64,000 nucleotides of DNA, taken from assembly GCA_018882885.1 (NCBI GenBank), contig VERG01000003.1, forward strand, positions 28,667 to 92,666. Direction: 5' to 3'. Source of the stretch: Candidatus Nanopelagicaceae bacterium (lineage in GTDB: Bacteria > Actinomycetota > Actinomycetes > Nanopelagicales > Nanopelagicaceae). Within the stretch, counting starts at the first letter, position 1; the number at the start of each line of letters is the position of its first letter. The notes beneath the pieces are model-generated. The model was not told the origin of the DNA. It did no database searches and saw only the letters and a list, made by a program, of their open reading frames with translations. Below, piece by piece: positions 55,085 through 63,393 of this stretch. The position numbers were made by a program, and so were the translations under genes.

Positions 55085-57094
55085 GTGATCACACATACCT
55101 CTCAAGCGCAGACCCAGGGTAAATCCCTCCGTCTACGTATCTCTGCGGTTGCCAGCGCTCTAGCGCTCGCAACCTCCGCACTAGTGGTGCTCACTTCCCC
55201 GCAGGTAACTGCAAATACATATGCGGTTCCTGCAGCTCCAGTCATTAAGAAGGCCTACGTAACATCAAGCGGTGTTCGAGTTGTCTTCGAAAAAGTAACT
55301 TCATCACCTGCAGTAAATGCATATGTTCTTTCTGGTGGAGAGGGTTCCTGCCCAATCACTTTGCCAGCATCAACTACTGGTGTTGTTACTCTGCCAATAA
55401 TTGAAGGTCAAACCAGCGCAACCATTTCAATTAAAGCAGCAAATGCTTATGGATTCTCCAAAGCAACAACTTGGAGTAAGACATTTAGTGCAGCAGATCT
55501 TGCTGGTGTATCAAAGAGTTCATGGAAAGCTGTTCAACTTCTACAGCTCAGCGATTTCCATGGCGCAATAGAAGGAACTTCATCAAATGCTGGTACCGCA
55601 CTTCTCATGAGCGCCTTTGCTGCAGATCGTGCCAAGAATCCAGCCACCTTCACAATGTCATCAGGTGACAACATCGGCGCTGCTCCTCCAATCTCAAGTC
55701 AGTTTGAAGAGTTGCCAACCATCGAATCAATGAACTTAATGAAGTTTGATGTCTCAGGTTTTGGAAACCATGAACATGATCGCAACTTGGCACATGTGCA
55801 AAAAGTTATTGCTGCCTCTGATTTCCAGTGGGTTGCCTCTAACTACAGCTCTCTAGAGCCACTTCAAAGTGGTGCTAAAGCAGCTAAGGCTTTCCACATC
55901 GTAGAACGTGGTGGCGTTAAGGTGGGATTTGTCGGAGCAAATACCGAAGAAACCAAGGAGCAGATTTTCCCTGGAAACCTAACCTTCAACGGCAAGGATT
56001 TAGTGATATCTGCAAACGCAGTTGGCGTAAATGCTGCTATTAAGCAGGCAAAAGCTGCTGGTGCAGATTTCGTTGTTGCACTAGTTCATCAAGGTTGGCA
56101 AGAAAACCGTGATGGAGCAGCGCAAGGTAAATTGATTGATTTAGCTCAGCAAATCAAGGGTGCCGCTGTTGTATTTGGTGGCCATAGCCACCAGACCTAT
56201 AGCTCAGCATTGGCTGGAAATGCAGCGGTTAACGGAGCTCTTGTTGCAATGGTCCGAAATGCCGGACAGGAGTACAACAAAGCGGTTGTTTGCCTCGATG
56301 GCTCGAGTCGAGTTCGTGGTGCCAGTGTTGATGTAGTGCTACGTTCCGCCTTCGCTTCATTAACACCAAACGCAGATGGTGCAGCGTTGGTAAAGAAGTA
56401 CAAGGACCAACTAAATTCCAAACTTGATGTCAAGATTGGATCTGTAAACGGCATCTTTGCTCAAGGTGGAACACCTCAGGTGCAACGTGCTGGCGAAGCT
56501 GCTATTGGTAACTTCACTGCCGATGCAATGCGCAAGAAGTACTCTACCGATTTTGCTTACATCAATGGTGGCGGAATCCGCGACAAGTTCCCTGCTGCAA
56601 CTTATGTTCCTGCAAACAAGAGCTTTAACCGCCCAGGTACTGACAAAGTTGCTCCTTACGATGTAACTCTTGGTGACGCCCTTGCTGTGTATCCGTTCGG
56701 TAACACAGTAGGAGTTTCGGTGGTCACCGGTGAAAATCTCTGGAAGGCGCTAGAAAATGGTGTTAGCAACTGGCCTGGCGATGGTCGCTTCCCACAGATC
56801 TCTGGATTCAAGTTCAGCTTTGATACTTCAAAGCCAGTTGGATCAAGGGTTCAGAGTGTGACCTTGCCAAATGGAACAGCGATTGCAAAGGACTCTAAGG
56901 AGTACACCATTGCAGTTCCTGACTTCATGATTTATGGCGGAGATGGATATGTTGGATTCTTCACCCCTTCAAAAGCCAAGCTACGTGGACTTCTCGTAGA
57001 TGTCTTTATTGAAGCGGTACAAGAAGCATCAGCTGGCGGCAAGGCGATTCAAATCCCTGCTCTGGATGGACGCATCACCAAAGTAAATCCTTAA
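55085..57094 (+). CDS. Secreted 5'-nucleotidase / 2',3'-cyclic phosphodiesterase family protein
   Basis: The protein of 669 residues has a signal peptide (LRLRISAVASALALATSALVVL then VTANTYA), an Ig/FnIII-like domain (PAAPVIKKAYVTSSGVRVVFEKV to about residue 120), a calcineurin-like metallophosphatase domain with LLQLSDFHGAI, SSGDNIGA, GFGNHEHDRN and VFGGHSHQTY, and a C-terminal 5'-nucleotidase domain with NGGGIRDKFP and FGNTVGVSVVTGENLWKALENG. It resembles UshA: it would release nucleosides and phosphate outside the cell. I choose GTG 55085 as the signal peptide follows promptly; GTG 55040 in the same frame is possible. It has its own terminator. Confidence 0.9.
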   Translation: MITHTSQAQTQGKSLRLRISAVASALALATSALVVLTSPQVTANTYAVPAAPVIKKAYVTSSGVRVVFEKVTSSPAVNAYVLSGGEGSCPITLPASTTGVVTLPIIEGQTSATISIKAANAYGFSKATTWSKTFSAADLAGVSKSSWKAVQLLQLSDFHGAIEGTSSNAGTALLMSAFAADRAKNPATFTMSSGDNIGAAPPISSQFEELPTIESMNLMKFDVSGFGNHEHDRNLAHVQKVIAASDFQWVASNYSSLEPLQSGAKAAKAFHIVERGGVKVGFVGANTEETKEQIFPGNLTFNGKDLVISANAVGVNAAIKQAKAAGADFVVALVHQGWQENRDGAAQGKLIDLAQQIKGAAVVFGGHSHQTYSSALAGNAAVNGALVAMVRNAGQEYNKAVVCLDGSSRVRGASVDVVLRSAFASLTPNADGAALVKKYKDQLNSKLDVKIGSVNGIFAQGGTPQVQRAGEAAIGNFTADAMRKKYSTDFAYINGGGIRDKFPAATYVPANKSFNRPGTDKVAPYDVTLGDALAVYPFGNTVGVSVVTGENLWKALENGVSNWPGDGRFPQISGFKFSFDTSKPVGSRVQSVTLPNGTAIAKDSKEYTIAVPDFMIYGGDGYVGFFTPSKAKLRGLLVDVFIEAVQEASAGGKAIQIPALDGRITKVNP

Positions 57095-57109
57095 ATTAAG
57101 GGTTAACTA

Positions 57110-57148
57110 AAACCGCGCTTGGCTTCGGCCGGGCGCGGTTTTTCTTTG
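57110..57148 (+). terminator. Intrinsic terminator of the 5'-nucleotidase gene
   Basis: AAACCGCGC (57110-57118) pairs with GCGCGGTTT (57133-57141) around a 14-base loop and is followed by a T-rich tract (TTTTTCTTT). It lies 16 bp after the stop codon. Confidence 0.9.
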
Positions 57149-57230
57149 CCCCGACACGCCGATTTAGTTGAAATTTCAATAAAATTGGTTTACCCTTCAA
57201 CTAATTCATGCCCCACTATGAAAGGAAAAT

Positions 57231-57644
57231 ATGGATATCCTCCTTGTGCTTGGTCGTGTGCTTTTCGCACTGATCTTCATTAACTCAGGAATCGCACACC
57301 TAACCAAACTTCAGGCTATGACAGGTTATGCGCAATATAAGAAGGTCCCAGCAGCAAAGCTTTCGGTAATCGTTACTGGATTGATGCTAATTGTTGGCGG
57401 ACTTTATGTTGCTCTTGGAGTCTATGCAGATCTAGGTGCGTTGCTCCTAGCAATCTTCCTCGTCGCATCAGCCTTCTTGATGCACAACTTCTGGACCATT
57501 CAGGATGAGCAGGCCAAGCAGGGTGAAACCATCAACTTCTTTAAGAACCTGTCTCTAGCTGGCGCTGCACTAATTATCTTCGTGCTAGTTGGCAGTGGAG
57601 TTGACTTCGGTCCATCCATCACTGAAGGGCTGTTCAACCTCTAA
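57231..57644 (+). CDS. DoxX family membrane protein
   Basis: The 137-residue protein has four hydrophobic helices and DoxX features: VLGRVLFALIFINSGIAHLTKLQAM at the start, a YAQYKKVPAAKLSVIVTGLMLIVGGL second segment, and HNFWTIQDEQAKQGETINFFKNLSLAGAAL. DoxX-like proteins take part in thiol/oxidative stress complexes in mycobacteria (with SodA and a thiosulfate sulfurtransferase), but many members are uncharacterised. AAAGGAAAAT precedes the ATG. It stands alone between two terminators. Confidence 0.87.
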   Translation: MDILLVLGRVLFALIFINSGIAHLTKLQAMTGYAQYKKVPAAKLSVIVTGLMLIVGGLYVALGVYADLGALLLAIFLVASAFLMHNFWTIQDEQAKQGETINFFKNLSLAGAALIIFVLVGSGVDFGPSITEGLFNL

Positions 57645-57677
57645 ACAATTAGTTCACTTAAGGTGAATTTCTAGTTA

Positions 57678-57719
57678 ATCCCCTGTGCCACGTGAAGCGG
57701 TACAGGGGATTTTCTTTTC
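57678..57719 (+). terminator. Intrinsic terminator after the DoxX gene
   Basis: AATCCCCTGT and ACAGGGGATT form a hairpin with a 12-13 base interior region and are followed by TTCTTTTCT. It lies 34 bp after the stop of the DoxX gene and just before the TSUP gene. Confidence 0.88.
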
Positions 57720-57737
57720 TAAAGCGGCTACCTTCTG

Positions 57738-58490
57738 ATGGTGGAGCTACTGCTAGCGGTGATCTGCGGTCTAGGAATTGGCGCAGTTTTGGGTTATGTC
57801 GGAGCAGGCGGTTCCATGCTGGCTGTACCAGCTCTGATTTATTTGTTCAGTTTAAATCCGGTACAGGCCACAACCGCTTCTTTAATGGTGGTTTTTGTTG
57901 GTGCCGCCTCTGGATTATTACCAAAGTTTAAGAAGCAAGAGGTTTTAGTTAAAGAGGCGCTGGTCATTTGGGCTATTGGCTTAACCACCAACCTCACCGG
58001 TGCATACCTACTTCCCAGCATTCCAGAGAGATTGGTTCTCACTGGGTTTGCATTGGTTCTTATCACCGCAGGGTTATCCATGTTGGTACCTACGCCGACA
58101 GCTTCAAGCGAGCGCAAGATCTCACCGATTTCACTTGTAGCGATCTCACTAGTTATCGGCGCATTGACAGGCTTGTTTGGTATTGGTGGTGGATTCTTGG
58201 CGATACCAATTTTAATTTTGTTTTATAACGTTGCACCGGCGAAGGCTGCCGGAACTTCCTTATTTATCATCACAATCAATACCTTGACTGGATTCTTCGC
58301 ACATTATCGCCACTGGGATGAGGTTAATTGGGCGATTCCATCGCTTATGGCGGTCACCGCATTGATAGTTTCTCGAATTGCATCTCATCACTCATCCAAA
58401 CTCTCCCCTAAATCTTTGAAGCAAGCATTTGCGATATTTGTTTTTGCTATAGCAACATTTACCTTAGTAGATACCTGGCTGATCTCATGA
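57738..58490 (+). CDS. TSUP (TauE/SafE) family permease
   Basis: The 250-residue protein has about eight membrane helices in two repeats, with the family motif GYVGAGGSMLAVPALIYLFSLNPVQATTASL early and GLFGIGGGFLAIPILILFYNVAPAKAAGTSLF in the second half. TSUP proteins export sulfite, sulfoacetate or other small anions or oxoanions; substrate here is unknown. It overlaps the aquaporin gene by four bases, and arsC follows, so a link with oxoanion (possibly arsenic) handling is plausible. Confidence 0.88.
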   Translation: MVELLLAVICGLGIGAVLGYVGAGGSMLAVPALIYLFSLNPVQATTASLMVVFVGAASGLLPKFKKQEVLVKEALVIWAIGLTTNLTGAYLLPSIPERLVLTGFALVLITAGLSMLVPTPTASSERKISPISLVAISLVIGALTGLFGIGGGFLAIPILILFYNVAPAKAAGTSLFIITINTLTGFFAHYRHWDEVNWAIPSLMAVTALIVSRIASHHSSKLSPKSLKQAFAIFVFAIATFTLVDTWLIS

Positions 58491-59125
58491 AAAAAGAGAA
58501 ATTGACCGCTGAACTTGTTGGCACCGCATCCCTTTTAATCGCAGTAGTGGGATCTTCATTTATGGCCAATCGGCTTACATCTGATCGAGCTATTGCCCTT
58601 CTTATAAACGCCGCAGTTACAGCAGCCGCACTCGCGGTCCTAATTAAGGTATTTGCACCTGTATCCGGAGCTCATCTAAATCCTGCGGTTTCACTCGCTG
58701 CATTTATTACAAAACGGATTGATATGAGAGATTTGCTGGGATATGCAACCGCTCAATTAGTTGGTGCGGTACTAGGAGTTTTTCTAGCCAATGCTATGTT
58801 TTCAAACTCAATCTTTAATATCAGTGAAATAGAGCGCTCTGGCAGTGGACAGATCATTGGAGAGTTGATTGCCACCATTGGTTTGGTTTTATTGGCGATT
58901 TCAGCCGATGCTAAATCAGCTTGGAAACTTATTCCGCTTTGGATTTTTGGAGCTTACTTCTTTACCGTTTCTACTTCTTTTGCCAATCCCGTCGTTACCG
59001 TGTCTCGCACATTCACTGACGCACCTGCAGGAATCGCACCTACTTCGGTAACCACTTTTGTGTTGTGTCAATTTCTTGCCGCTTCTCTAGCGGCATGGAT
59101 TTTTGTCAGAAAGGAGCGAGCATGA
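58487..59125 (+). CDS. Aquaporin/MIP family channel (AqpS-like context)
   Basis: The 212-residue protein has six membrane helices and two half-helix motifs: the first NPA in SGAHLNPAVSLAAF and the second as NPV in TSFANPVVTVSRTF. It would pass water or small neutral solutes. In Sinorhizobium an aquaglyceroporin (AqpS) next to arsC lets arsenite leave the cell, and here arsC overlaps by four bases. The arginine after the second motif (VSR) is kept. The arsenite role is inference from context. Confidence 0.85.
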   Translation: MKKEKLTAELVGTASLLIAVVGSSFMANRLTSDRAIALLINAAVTAAALAVLIKVFAPVSGAHLNPAVSLAAFITKRIDMRDLLGYATAQLVGAVLGVFLANAMFSNSIFNISEIERSGSGQIIGELIATIGLVLLAISADAKSAWKLIPLWIFGAYFFTVSTSFANPVVTVSRTFTDAPAGIAPTSVTTFVLCQFLAASLAAWIFVRKERA

Positions 59126-59517
59126 GTAAAGATGCATCGGTTCTATTTGTCTGTGTCCATAATGCGGGGCGCTCACAGATGGCAGCCGCATATTTGAACC
59201 ACTATGCGGGAGATTGGGTTGAGGTTAGATCGGCTGGATCTGCTCCCGCAGATTCAATTAATCCAGCGGTCGTAACTGCAATGTTGGAGGAAGGTATTGA
59301 TATCAGCGCAGAGGTGCCAAAGGTTTTAACTTCCAGCGCAGTAGAAACCTCTGATGTGGTTATAACTATGGGCTGTGGCGATGCCTGCCCGTTCTTCCCC
59401 GGAAAGCGTTACCTAGATTGGAAACTTGATGACCCTGCTGGCCAGGGTGTCGAAGCGGTACGCCCGATCCGTGATCAAATCAAAGCTTTAGTTCAAGAGT
59501 TAATACAAACTCTGTAA
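59122..59517 (+). CDS. arsC: Arsenate reductase ArsC, low-molecular-weight phosphatase type
   Basis: The 131-residue protein has the P-loop C11-x5-R17 in LFVCVHNAGRSQM, which binds arsenate, and further cysteines C85 and C89 in ITMGCGDACPFFPGKRYLDW. This pattern, with DWKLDDPAGQ after it, is that of actinobacterial ArsC enzymes, some of which use mycothiol and mycoredoxin. I choose ATG 59122, overlapping the aquaporin stop (ATGA), although the frame opens earlier. Together with the aquaporin it forms a likely arsenic resistance pair; no arsR or ArsB is in the window. Confidence 0.93.
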   Translation: MSKDASVLFVCVHNAGRSQMAAAYLNHYAGDWVEVRSAGSAPADSINPAVVTAMLEEGIDISAEVPKVLTSSAVETSDVVITMGCGDACPFFPGKRYLDWKLDDPAGQGVEAVRPIRDQIKALVQELIQTL

Positions 59518-59538
59518 ACACTCCCTAGACTTTGCGCC

Positions 59539-60027
59539 ATGGATGGCGTTTTAGAAAAAGCTGCTGTACAGCGCGCAAAAGCTGCGATAACAGCAAGTGG
59601 CATGAAGGGCGAAATAAAGTTACTTTCAGATAGCGCCCGGACTGCTGCAGAGGCTGCTGCTGCACTTGGGATTGAAGTTGGCCAAATTGCCTCTTCTCTA
59701 GTTTTCAAATTACCCAACGAAAAACCACTTCTAGTTATCACATCAGGTGGACATCGGGTAGATACCGAGCTGGTAGCCCAATATCTGCAAGTACCAGCTC
59801 TTGGCAGAGCTGATGCCGATTTTGTTAAAGAAATTTCAGGATACTCAGTTGGCGGAGTTGCTCCAATAGGTTGGTTAAATTCGCCGGCAATTACTTTGAT
59901 TGATTTAGCTTTAGACAATTACTCTGAAATCTGGGCTGCTGCTGGACATCCCCACACAGTATTTCCTACATCTTTTGCAGAATTAAAGCAGGCCGCAAAT
60001 GCAACTCCGGCGCAGGTCGGACACTAA
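59539..60027 (+). CDS. YbaK/ProX-family aminoacyl-tRNA deacylase
   Basis: The 162-residue single-domain protein has the YbaK fold: an N-terminal helix, ALGIEVGQIASSLVFK with the conserved lysine, LVITSGGHRVDTELVAQYLQVP, EISGYSVGGVAPIGW with the GxxxP loop, and ITLIDLALDNYSEIWAAAGHPHTVFPTSFAEL. Family members remove wrong amino acids (Ala or Cys) from tRNA-Pro in trans. The exact substrate cannot be set. Its TAA stop is followed at once by the hydrolase ATG. Confidence 0.9.
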   Translation: MDGVLEKAAVQRAKAAITASGMKGEIKLLSDSARTAAEAAAALGIEVGQIASSLVFKLPNEKPLLVITSGGHRVDTELVAQYLQVPALGRADADFVKEISGYSVGGVAPIGWLNSPAITLIDLALDNYSEIWAAAGHPHTVFPTSFAELKQAANATPAQVGH

Positions 60028-60819
60028 ATGCAAACTTTGCATTTCGAGATTTCCGGAAATGGTGAGCCACTGGTATTGGTTCATGGCTTGGGTTCAGCCA
60101 GCACTGTATGGAAACCAATTCGCGATCTTCTAAGTGAAAGTTTTACGGTAGTCACCGTTGATCTTCCCGGACATGGCAAGACCCCTTATATAAAAGGTCA
60201 ACCCATGGATCCAAACTCACTTGCTGGCTATGTTTTAGATCAATTGAGTGCGATTGATATTCAACGTTTTCATTTATCTGGAAATTCACTTGGCGGTTGG
60301 GTGGCATTGGAGATGGCGAGTTTGGCCCCAGAGAGAGTGGTTTCCTTGACTGGATTGGCTCCTGCAGGTTTATGGCTAAATCCCTATAACGCACGTTACC
60401 CGGGAACCGCTTTGGCGAGGTTTCTAGCGCGCAACACCGCGAAGTTAGCACCCTCTGCCCTGCACTTTGAATCAGCCCGGATGTTGGGTTTTTCAAATGT
60501 TTCACCGCGTTGGCGAGAGTTGAGTTATGAAACCTGCCTTGATGCAACCATGGCAATGTCGGGGGCAGAGGGATATTACCCAGCCTGGGATGGGATGTTG
60601 ATGAAGAGATTTGATAGCTACATTCCTGAATCAATTCCAATAACAATTATTTTTGGCGACAGTGACAAAACCTTGCCAGCAACCACCTGCCAAGAAAGAT
60701 CTGTCGCCCCTTCTCATGCCAAATGGATTATCTTCCCTGAGACGGGTCATGCACCAATGTGGGATTCACCTATTGATGTAGTTCATGAAATAAAGAAAGT
60801 TGCGGAGCTAGCCAAGTGA
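60028..60819 (+). CDS. Alpha/beta hydrolase
   Basis: The 263-residue protein shows the alpha/beta hydrolase core: oxyanion HGLGSAST, nucleophile S87 in HLSGNSLGGWVAL, acid in IIFGDSDKTLP and histidine in PETGHAPMWDSP. Substrate is unknown. It lies between YbaK and the crtA-like gene and overlaps the latter by four bases (GTGA), so it may act with the carotenoid enzymes, for example on an ester; that is guesswork. Confidence 0.85.
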   Translation: MQTLHFEISGNGEPLVLVHGLGSASTVWKPIRDLLSESFTVVTVDLPGHGKTPYIKGQPMDPNSLAGYVLDQLSAIDIQRFHLSGNSLGGWVALEMASLAPERVVSLTGLAPAGLWLNPYNARYPGTALARFLARNTAKLAPSALHFESARMLGFSNVSPRWRELSYETCLDATMAMSGAEGYYPAWDGMLMKRFDSYIPESIPITIIFGDSDKTLPATTCQERSVAPSHAKWIIFPETGHAPMWDSPIDVVHEIKKVAELAK

Positions 60820-61481
60820 TTCGAGTTTATTTTTGGCGCATTGAGAAAAAGTGGGTGCTTTGGGCAATTTCAAGGATGGCATTAGATCGTATCTCGCTAT
60901 GGCGAACGCCTGGAATTAGTTTTTGGAAACTACTCGGAACTGGCAAAGGCGAGACCTTTACCCCTAGAGATGCTGATGCGCAGCGTTGGGGTCTTTTGAT
61001 TGTCATTGACCCAAATGAGTTATCCAAATTTGAAGATAGCGCCCTGCTCAAACGCTGGAGTGCAAAAGCAACCTCGGAGTATGTTGTTGAGCTATCCCCG
61101 ATTTCAATTCATGGAGAGTGGTCCGGCAAGAAACCATTTGCCTACCCATCGAACATTCCAGCAAATTGGCAGGGAAAGGTAGTGGCAATTACAAGAGCGC
61201 GCATCAAGTGGCGAAAGAATTTGATTTTTTGGCGCAGTGTCCCTCCAGTAACAAAAAGTCTGCACAACTCCCCGGGTTTAACGGCGGCAATTGGAATCGG
61301 TGAGGCGCCAATTGGCTTGCAAGGAACTTTTTCCGTTTGGGAATCTGGTGAAGCGGTACGGAACTTTGCCTATAGGGGTGAGGCTCACAAAGAGGCTATC
61401 GCTGCGACTCATCGTGAAAACTGGTACGCCGAAGAGATGTTTGCTCGCTTTGCCGTCACTAAAGAGGTTGGGAGCTTATAA
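60816..61481 (+). CDS. CrtA-like (spheroidene monooxygenase family) carotenoid oxygenase
   Basis: The 221-residue protein has segments like those of spheroidene monooxygenase: ISFWKLLGTGKGETFTPRDADAQRWGLLIVID, ITRARIKWRKNLIFWRSVPPVTKSLHNSPGL and AIGIGEAPIGLQGTFSVWESGEAVRNFAYRGEAHKEAI. CrtA inserts keto or hydroxy groups at C-2 or C-4 of acyclic carotenoids. The neighbours cruF, a CruG-like glycosyltransferase and crtI support a carotenoid role. The start is GTG. The product is not defined from sequence. Confidence 0.82.
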   Translation: MIRVYFWRIEKKWVLWAISRMALDRISLWRTPGISFWKLLGTGKGETFTPRDADAQRWGLLIVIDPNELSKFEDSALLKRWSAKATSEYVVELSPISIHGEWSGKKPFAYPSNIPANWQGKVVAITRARIKWRKNLIFWRSVPPVTKSLHNSPGLTAAIGIGEAPIGLQGTFSVWESGEAVRNFAYRGEAHKEAIAATHRENWYAEEMFARFAVTKEVGSL

Positions 61482-61495
61482 GGCACAATTGCCCT

Positions 61496-62302
61496 ATGTC
61501 GGTACGCAATTTTCGCCCTAGGCGGGATTCGAGACGTACCATCACGCCCTTTCAAAACTTTCTTTTGCTTGCCGTCCTAACTGTGGCACTGGGTTTACAA
61601 ATTGCTTATCCCATTACTGAAGGGGAAGCCTTAAGGGTAATAACTATCGCAACTGTTTATTGGGCTGCAGGTGCCATGCTTTTGCATGCTTGGTTTGCGT
61701 ATGGAATTTCCTACGCACTTCGCTTTCTTTTCATAACTTTTGTATACGCACTAATTGTTGAACAAATTGGAATGCGGACGACTTGGCCATTTGGAGATTA
61801 TGAATACTCAGGAACTTTGGGTTATCAAATCTACGGAGTGCCTTTAGTAGTTCCCTTTGCTTGGATAATGATGGCGCATCCAGTATTTCTAGCAGCGAGA
61901 CGAATTGCGCCGCGCTGGGTTTTTCTGGCGGGTGGATACGGATTAATGGCTTGGGATTTTTTCTTGGATCCACAAATGGTTTCTGCCGAACGTTGGAGTT
62001 GGGAGATAACTGGAAGAACCGTCCCATTTCAACCCGAAATTCCACTTTCCAATGCCTTTGGTTGGTTACTTACTGGAATGGGTTTAATGGCATTATTGAA
62101 TCTCTTGTTGCCAAAAGAGCGAAGATCCCTCGGTGCGAGCCGCGCAGTTCCAGAGTTCTTCTTGGCTTGGAGCTGGATTGGTGGCGTTGTTGCAAATGCT
62201 TTCTTCTTTAATCGACCTGGAATCGCGTTTTTTGCCGGAACCGCATTAGGGCTATTTGTTTTGGCTTACTTTGCCTCCGTGCGTTTTGGTCGTCGTGATT
62301 GA
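61496..62302 (+). CDS. cruF: CruF-like carotenoid 1,2-hydratase
   Basis: The 268-residue membrane protein (DUF422) has about seven helices. IEQIGMRTTWPFGDYEYSGTLGYQIYGVPLVVPFAWIMMAHPVFLAARR and GGYGLMAWDFFLDPQMVSAERWSWE are family blocks. CruF in cyanobacteria hydrates the psi end of gamma-carotene (1',2'). The gene product sits before the glycosyltransferase, which would act on the resulting hydroxyl. AAGG is placed 14 bases before the ATG. The end overlaps within two bases of the next gene. Confidence 0.87.
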   Translation: MSVRNFRPRRDSRRTITPFQNFLLLAVLTVALGLQIAYPITEGEALRVITIATVYWAAGAMLLHAWFAYGISYALRFLFITFVYALIVEQIGMRTTWPFGDYEYSGTLGYQIYGVPLVVPFAWIMMAHPVFLAARRIAPRWVFLAGGYGLMAWDFFLDPQMVSAERWSWEITGRTVPFQPEIPLSNAFGWLLTGMGLMALLNLLLPKERRSLGASRAVPEFFLAWSWIGGVVANAFFFNRPGIAFFAGTALGLFVLAYFASVRFGRRD

Positions 62303-62304
62303 TA

Positions 62305-63393
62305 ATGCAGAACTTGGCCGAGTTTTTGCTGGTAATTAATTTAGTAATCCTTGCAATCACCTTTTTAAATACCTTTACGGTTCGTGTGGTGAAGAGCCAG
62401 GAAATGCCAGATCTACATGATCTTGTTTCAATTTTGATTCCGTTGCGTAATGAATCGCAAAACGTACCAGGATTGATTGAGTCGGTTCTAAGCCAAAAGG
62501 GCTTAAGTAAGTTTGAAGTAGTGTTGATTGACGACAACTCCTCCGATGACACCGCAGCGCAAATAAGCAAGTACTCAGCCCCAAATCTGAATGTGATTTC
62601 CGGTGCTGCCCTTCCAGATGGTTGGCTAGGAAAGAATTTTGCCTGTTATCAGTTGGCAGAAAAGGCAGAGGGCGAGTACTTAGTATTTGTTGATGCTGAT
62701 GTGCGCCTCGCTCCACATGCCGTAAGTAGTTCGATTGCTTTGATGAAGCATCTCGATTGGGACTTTATATCGCCATATCCGCGACAAATAGCGCTAACTT
62801 TTCTTGAAAGAGTTGCGCAGCCTTTACTTCAATGGTCTTGGTTTGCGTCGCTTCCATTGCGTCTCTCTGAAAAGTTAAGTAGACCGTCGATGGTAGTAGC
62901 AAATGGTCAGTTTTTTATTGTAAAACGAGCTGCATACTTGAAATCTGGTGGCCATGCAGCCATCAAATCTGAGGTGTTAGATGATTTAGAGCTTGGCCGA
63001 ACCTTGGTGCGAAATGGATTTTCTGGTGGTGTTGCAGATGGTTCCAAAGTTGCTAACTGTCGGATGTACAACAATGCTGCCGAGTTGATAGAGGGATATA
63101 GCAAATCGCAATGGCGAGCATTTGGATCCCCTTTTGGAGCCGCCCTAGCTGCCCTAATTCTCTTTGCCTCCTCCATACTTCCCATCACATTGGGTTTAAG
63201 CGGTGAAATCTTTGGTTGGTATGGGTACTTCGCACTTGTGGCATCACGTTTGTTGGTGGCTGCAAAAACCAACTCAGTAATGAGCAGTGCCTCATTACAT
63301 CCATTAAGTGCTGGAGTGTGGATCTATTTGATAATTCTCTCTTGGTACCGAAAGAGCCGAGGCGAATTAATCTGGCGAGGTAGACAGATATGA
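62305..63393 (+). CDS. cruG: Family 2 glycosyltransferase, CruG-like
   Basis: The 362-residue protein has an N-terminal membrane helix, a GT-A domain (SILIPLRNESQNVPGLIESVL, VVLIDDNSSDDT, metal-binding YLVFVDADVRLAP, SEVLDDLELGRTLVRN and QWRAFG) and two or three C-terminal helices (GAALAALILFASSILP). CruG adds a sugar at the 2'-hydroxyl after CruF action. Assignment as CruG rests on order (cruF just upstream, crtI just downstream) as much as on sequence. I start at ATG 62305, three bases after the cruF stop; a TTG at 62299 is in frame. It overlaps crtI (ATGA). Confidence 0.78.
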   Translation: MQNLAEFLLVINLVILAITFLNTFTVRVVKSQEMPDLHDLVSILIPLRNESQNVPGLIESVLSQKGLSKFEVVLIDDNSSDDTAAQISKYSAPNLNVISGAALPDGWLGKNFACYQLAEKAEGEYLVFVDADVRLAPHAVSSSIALMKHLDWDFISPYPRQIALTFLERVAQPLLQWSWFASLPLRLSEKLSRPSMVVANGQFFIVKRAAYLKSGGHAAIKSEVLDDLELGRTLVRNGFSGGVADGSKVANCRMYNNAAELIEGYSKSQWRAFGSPFGAALAALILFASSILPITLGLSGEIFGWYGYFALVASRLLVAAKTNSVMSSASLHPLSAGVWIYLIILSWYRKSRGELIWRGRQI

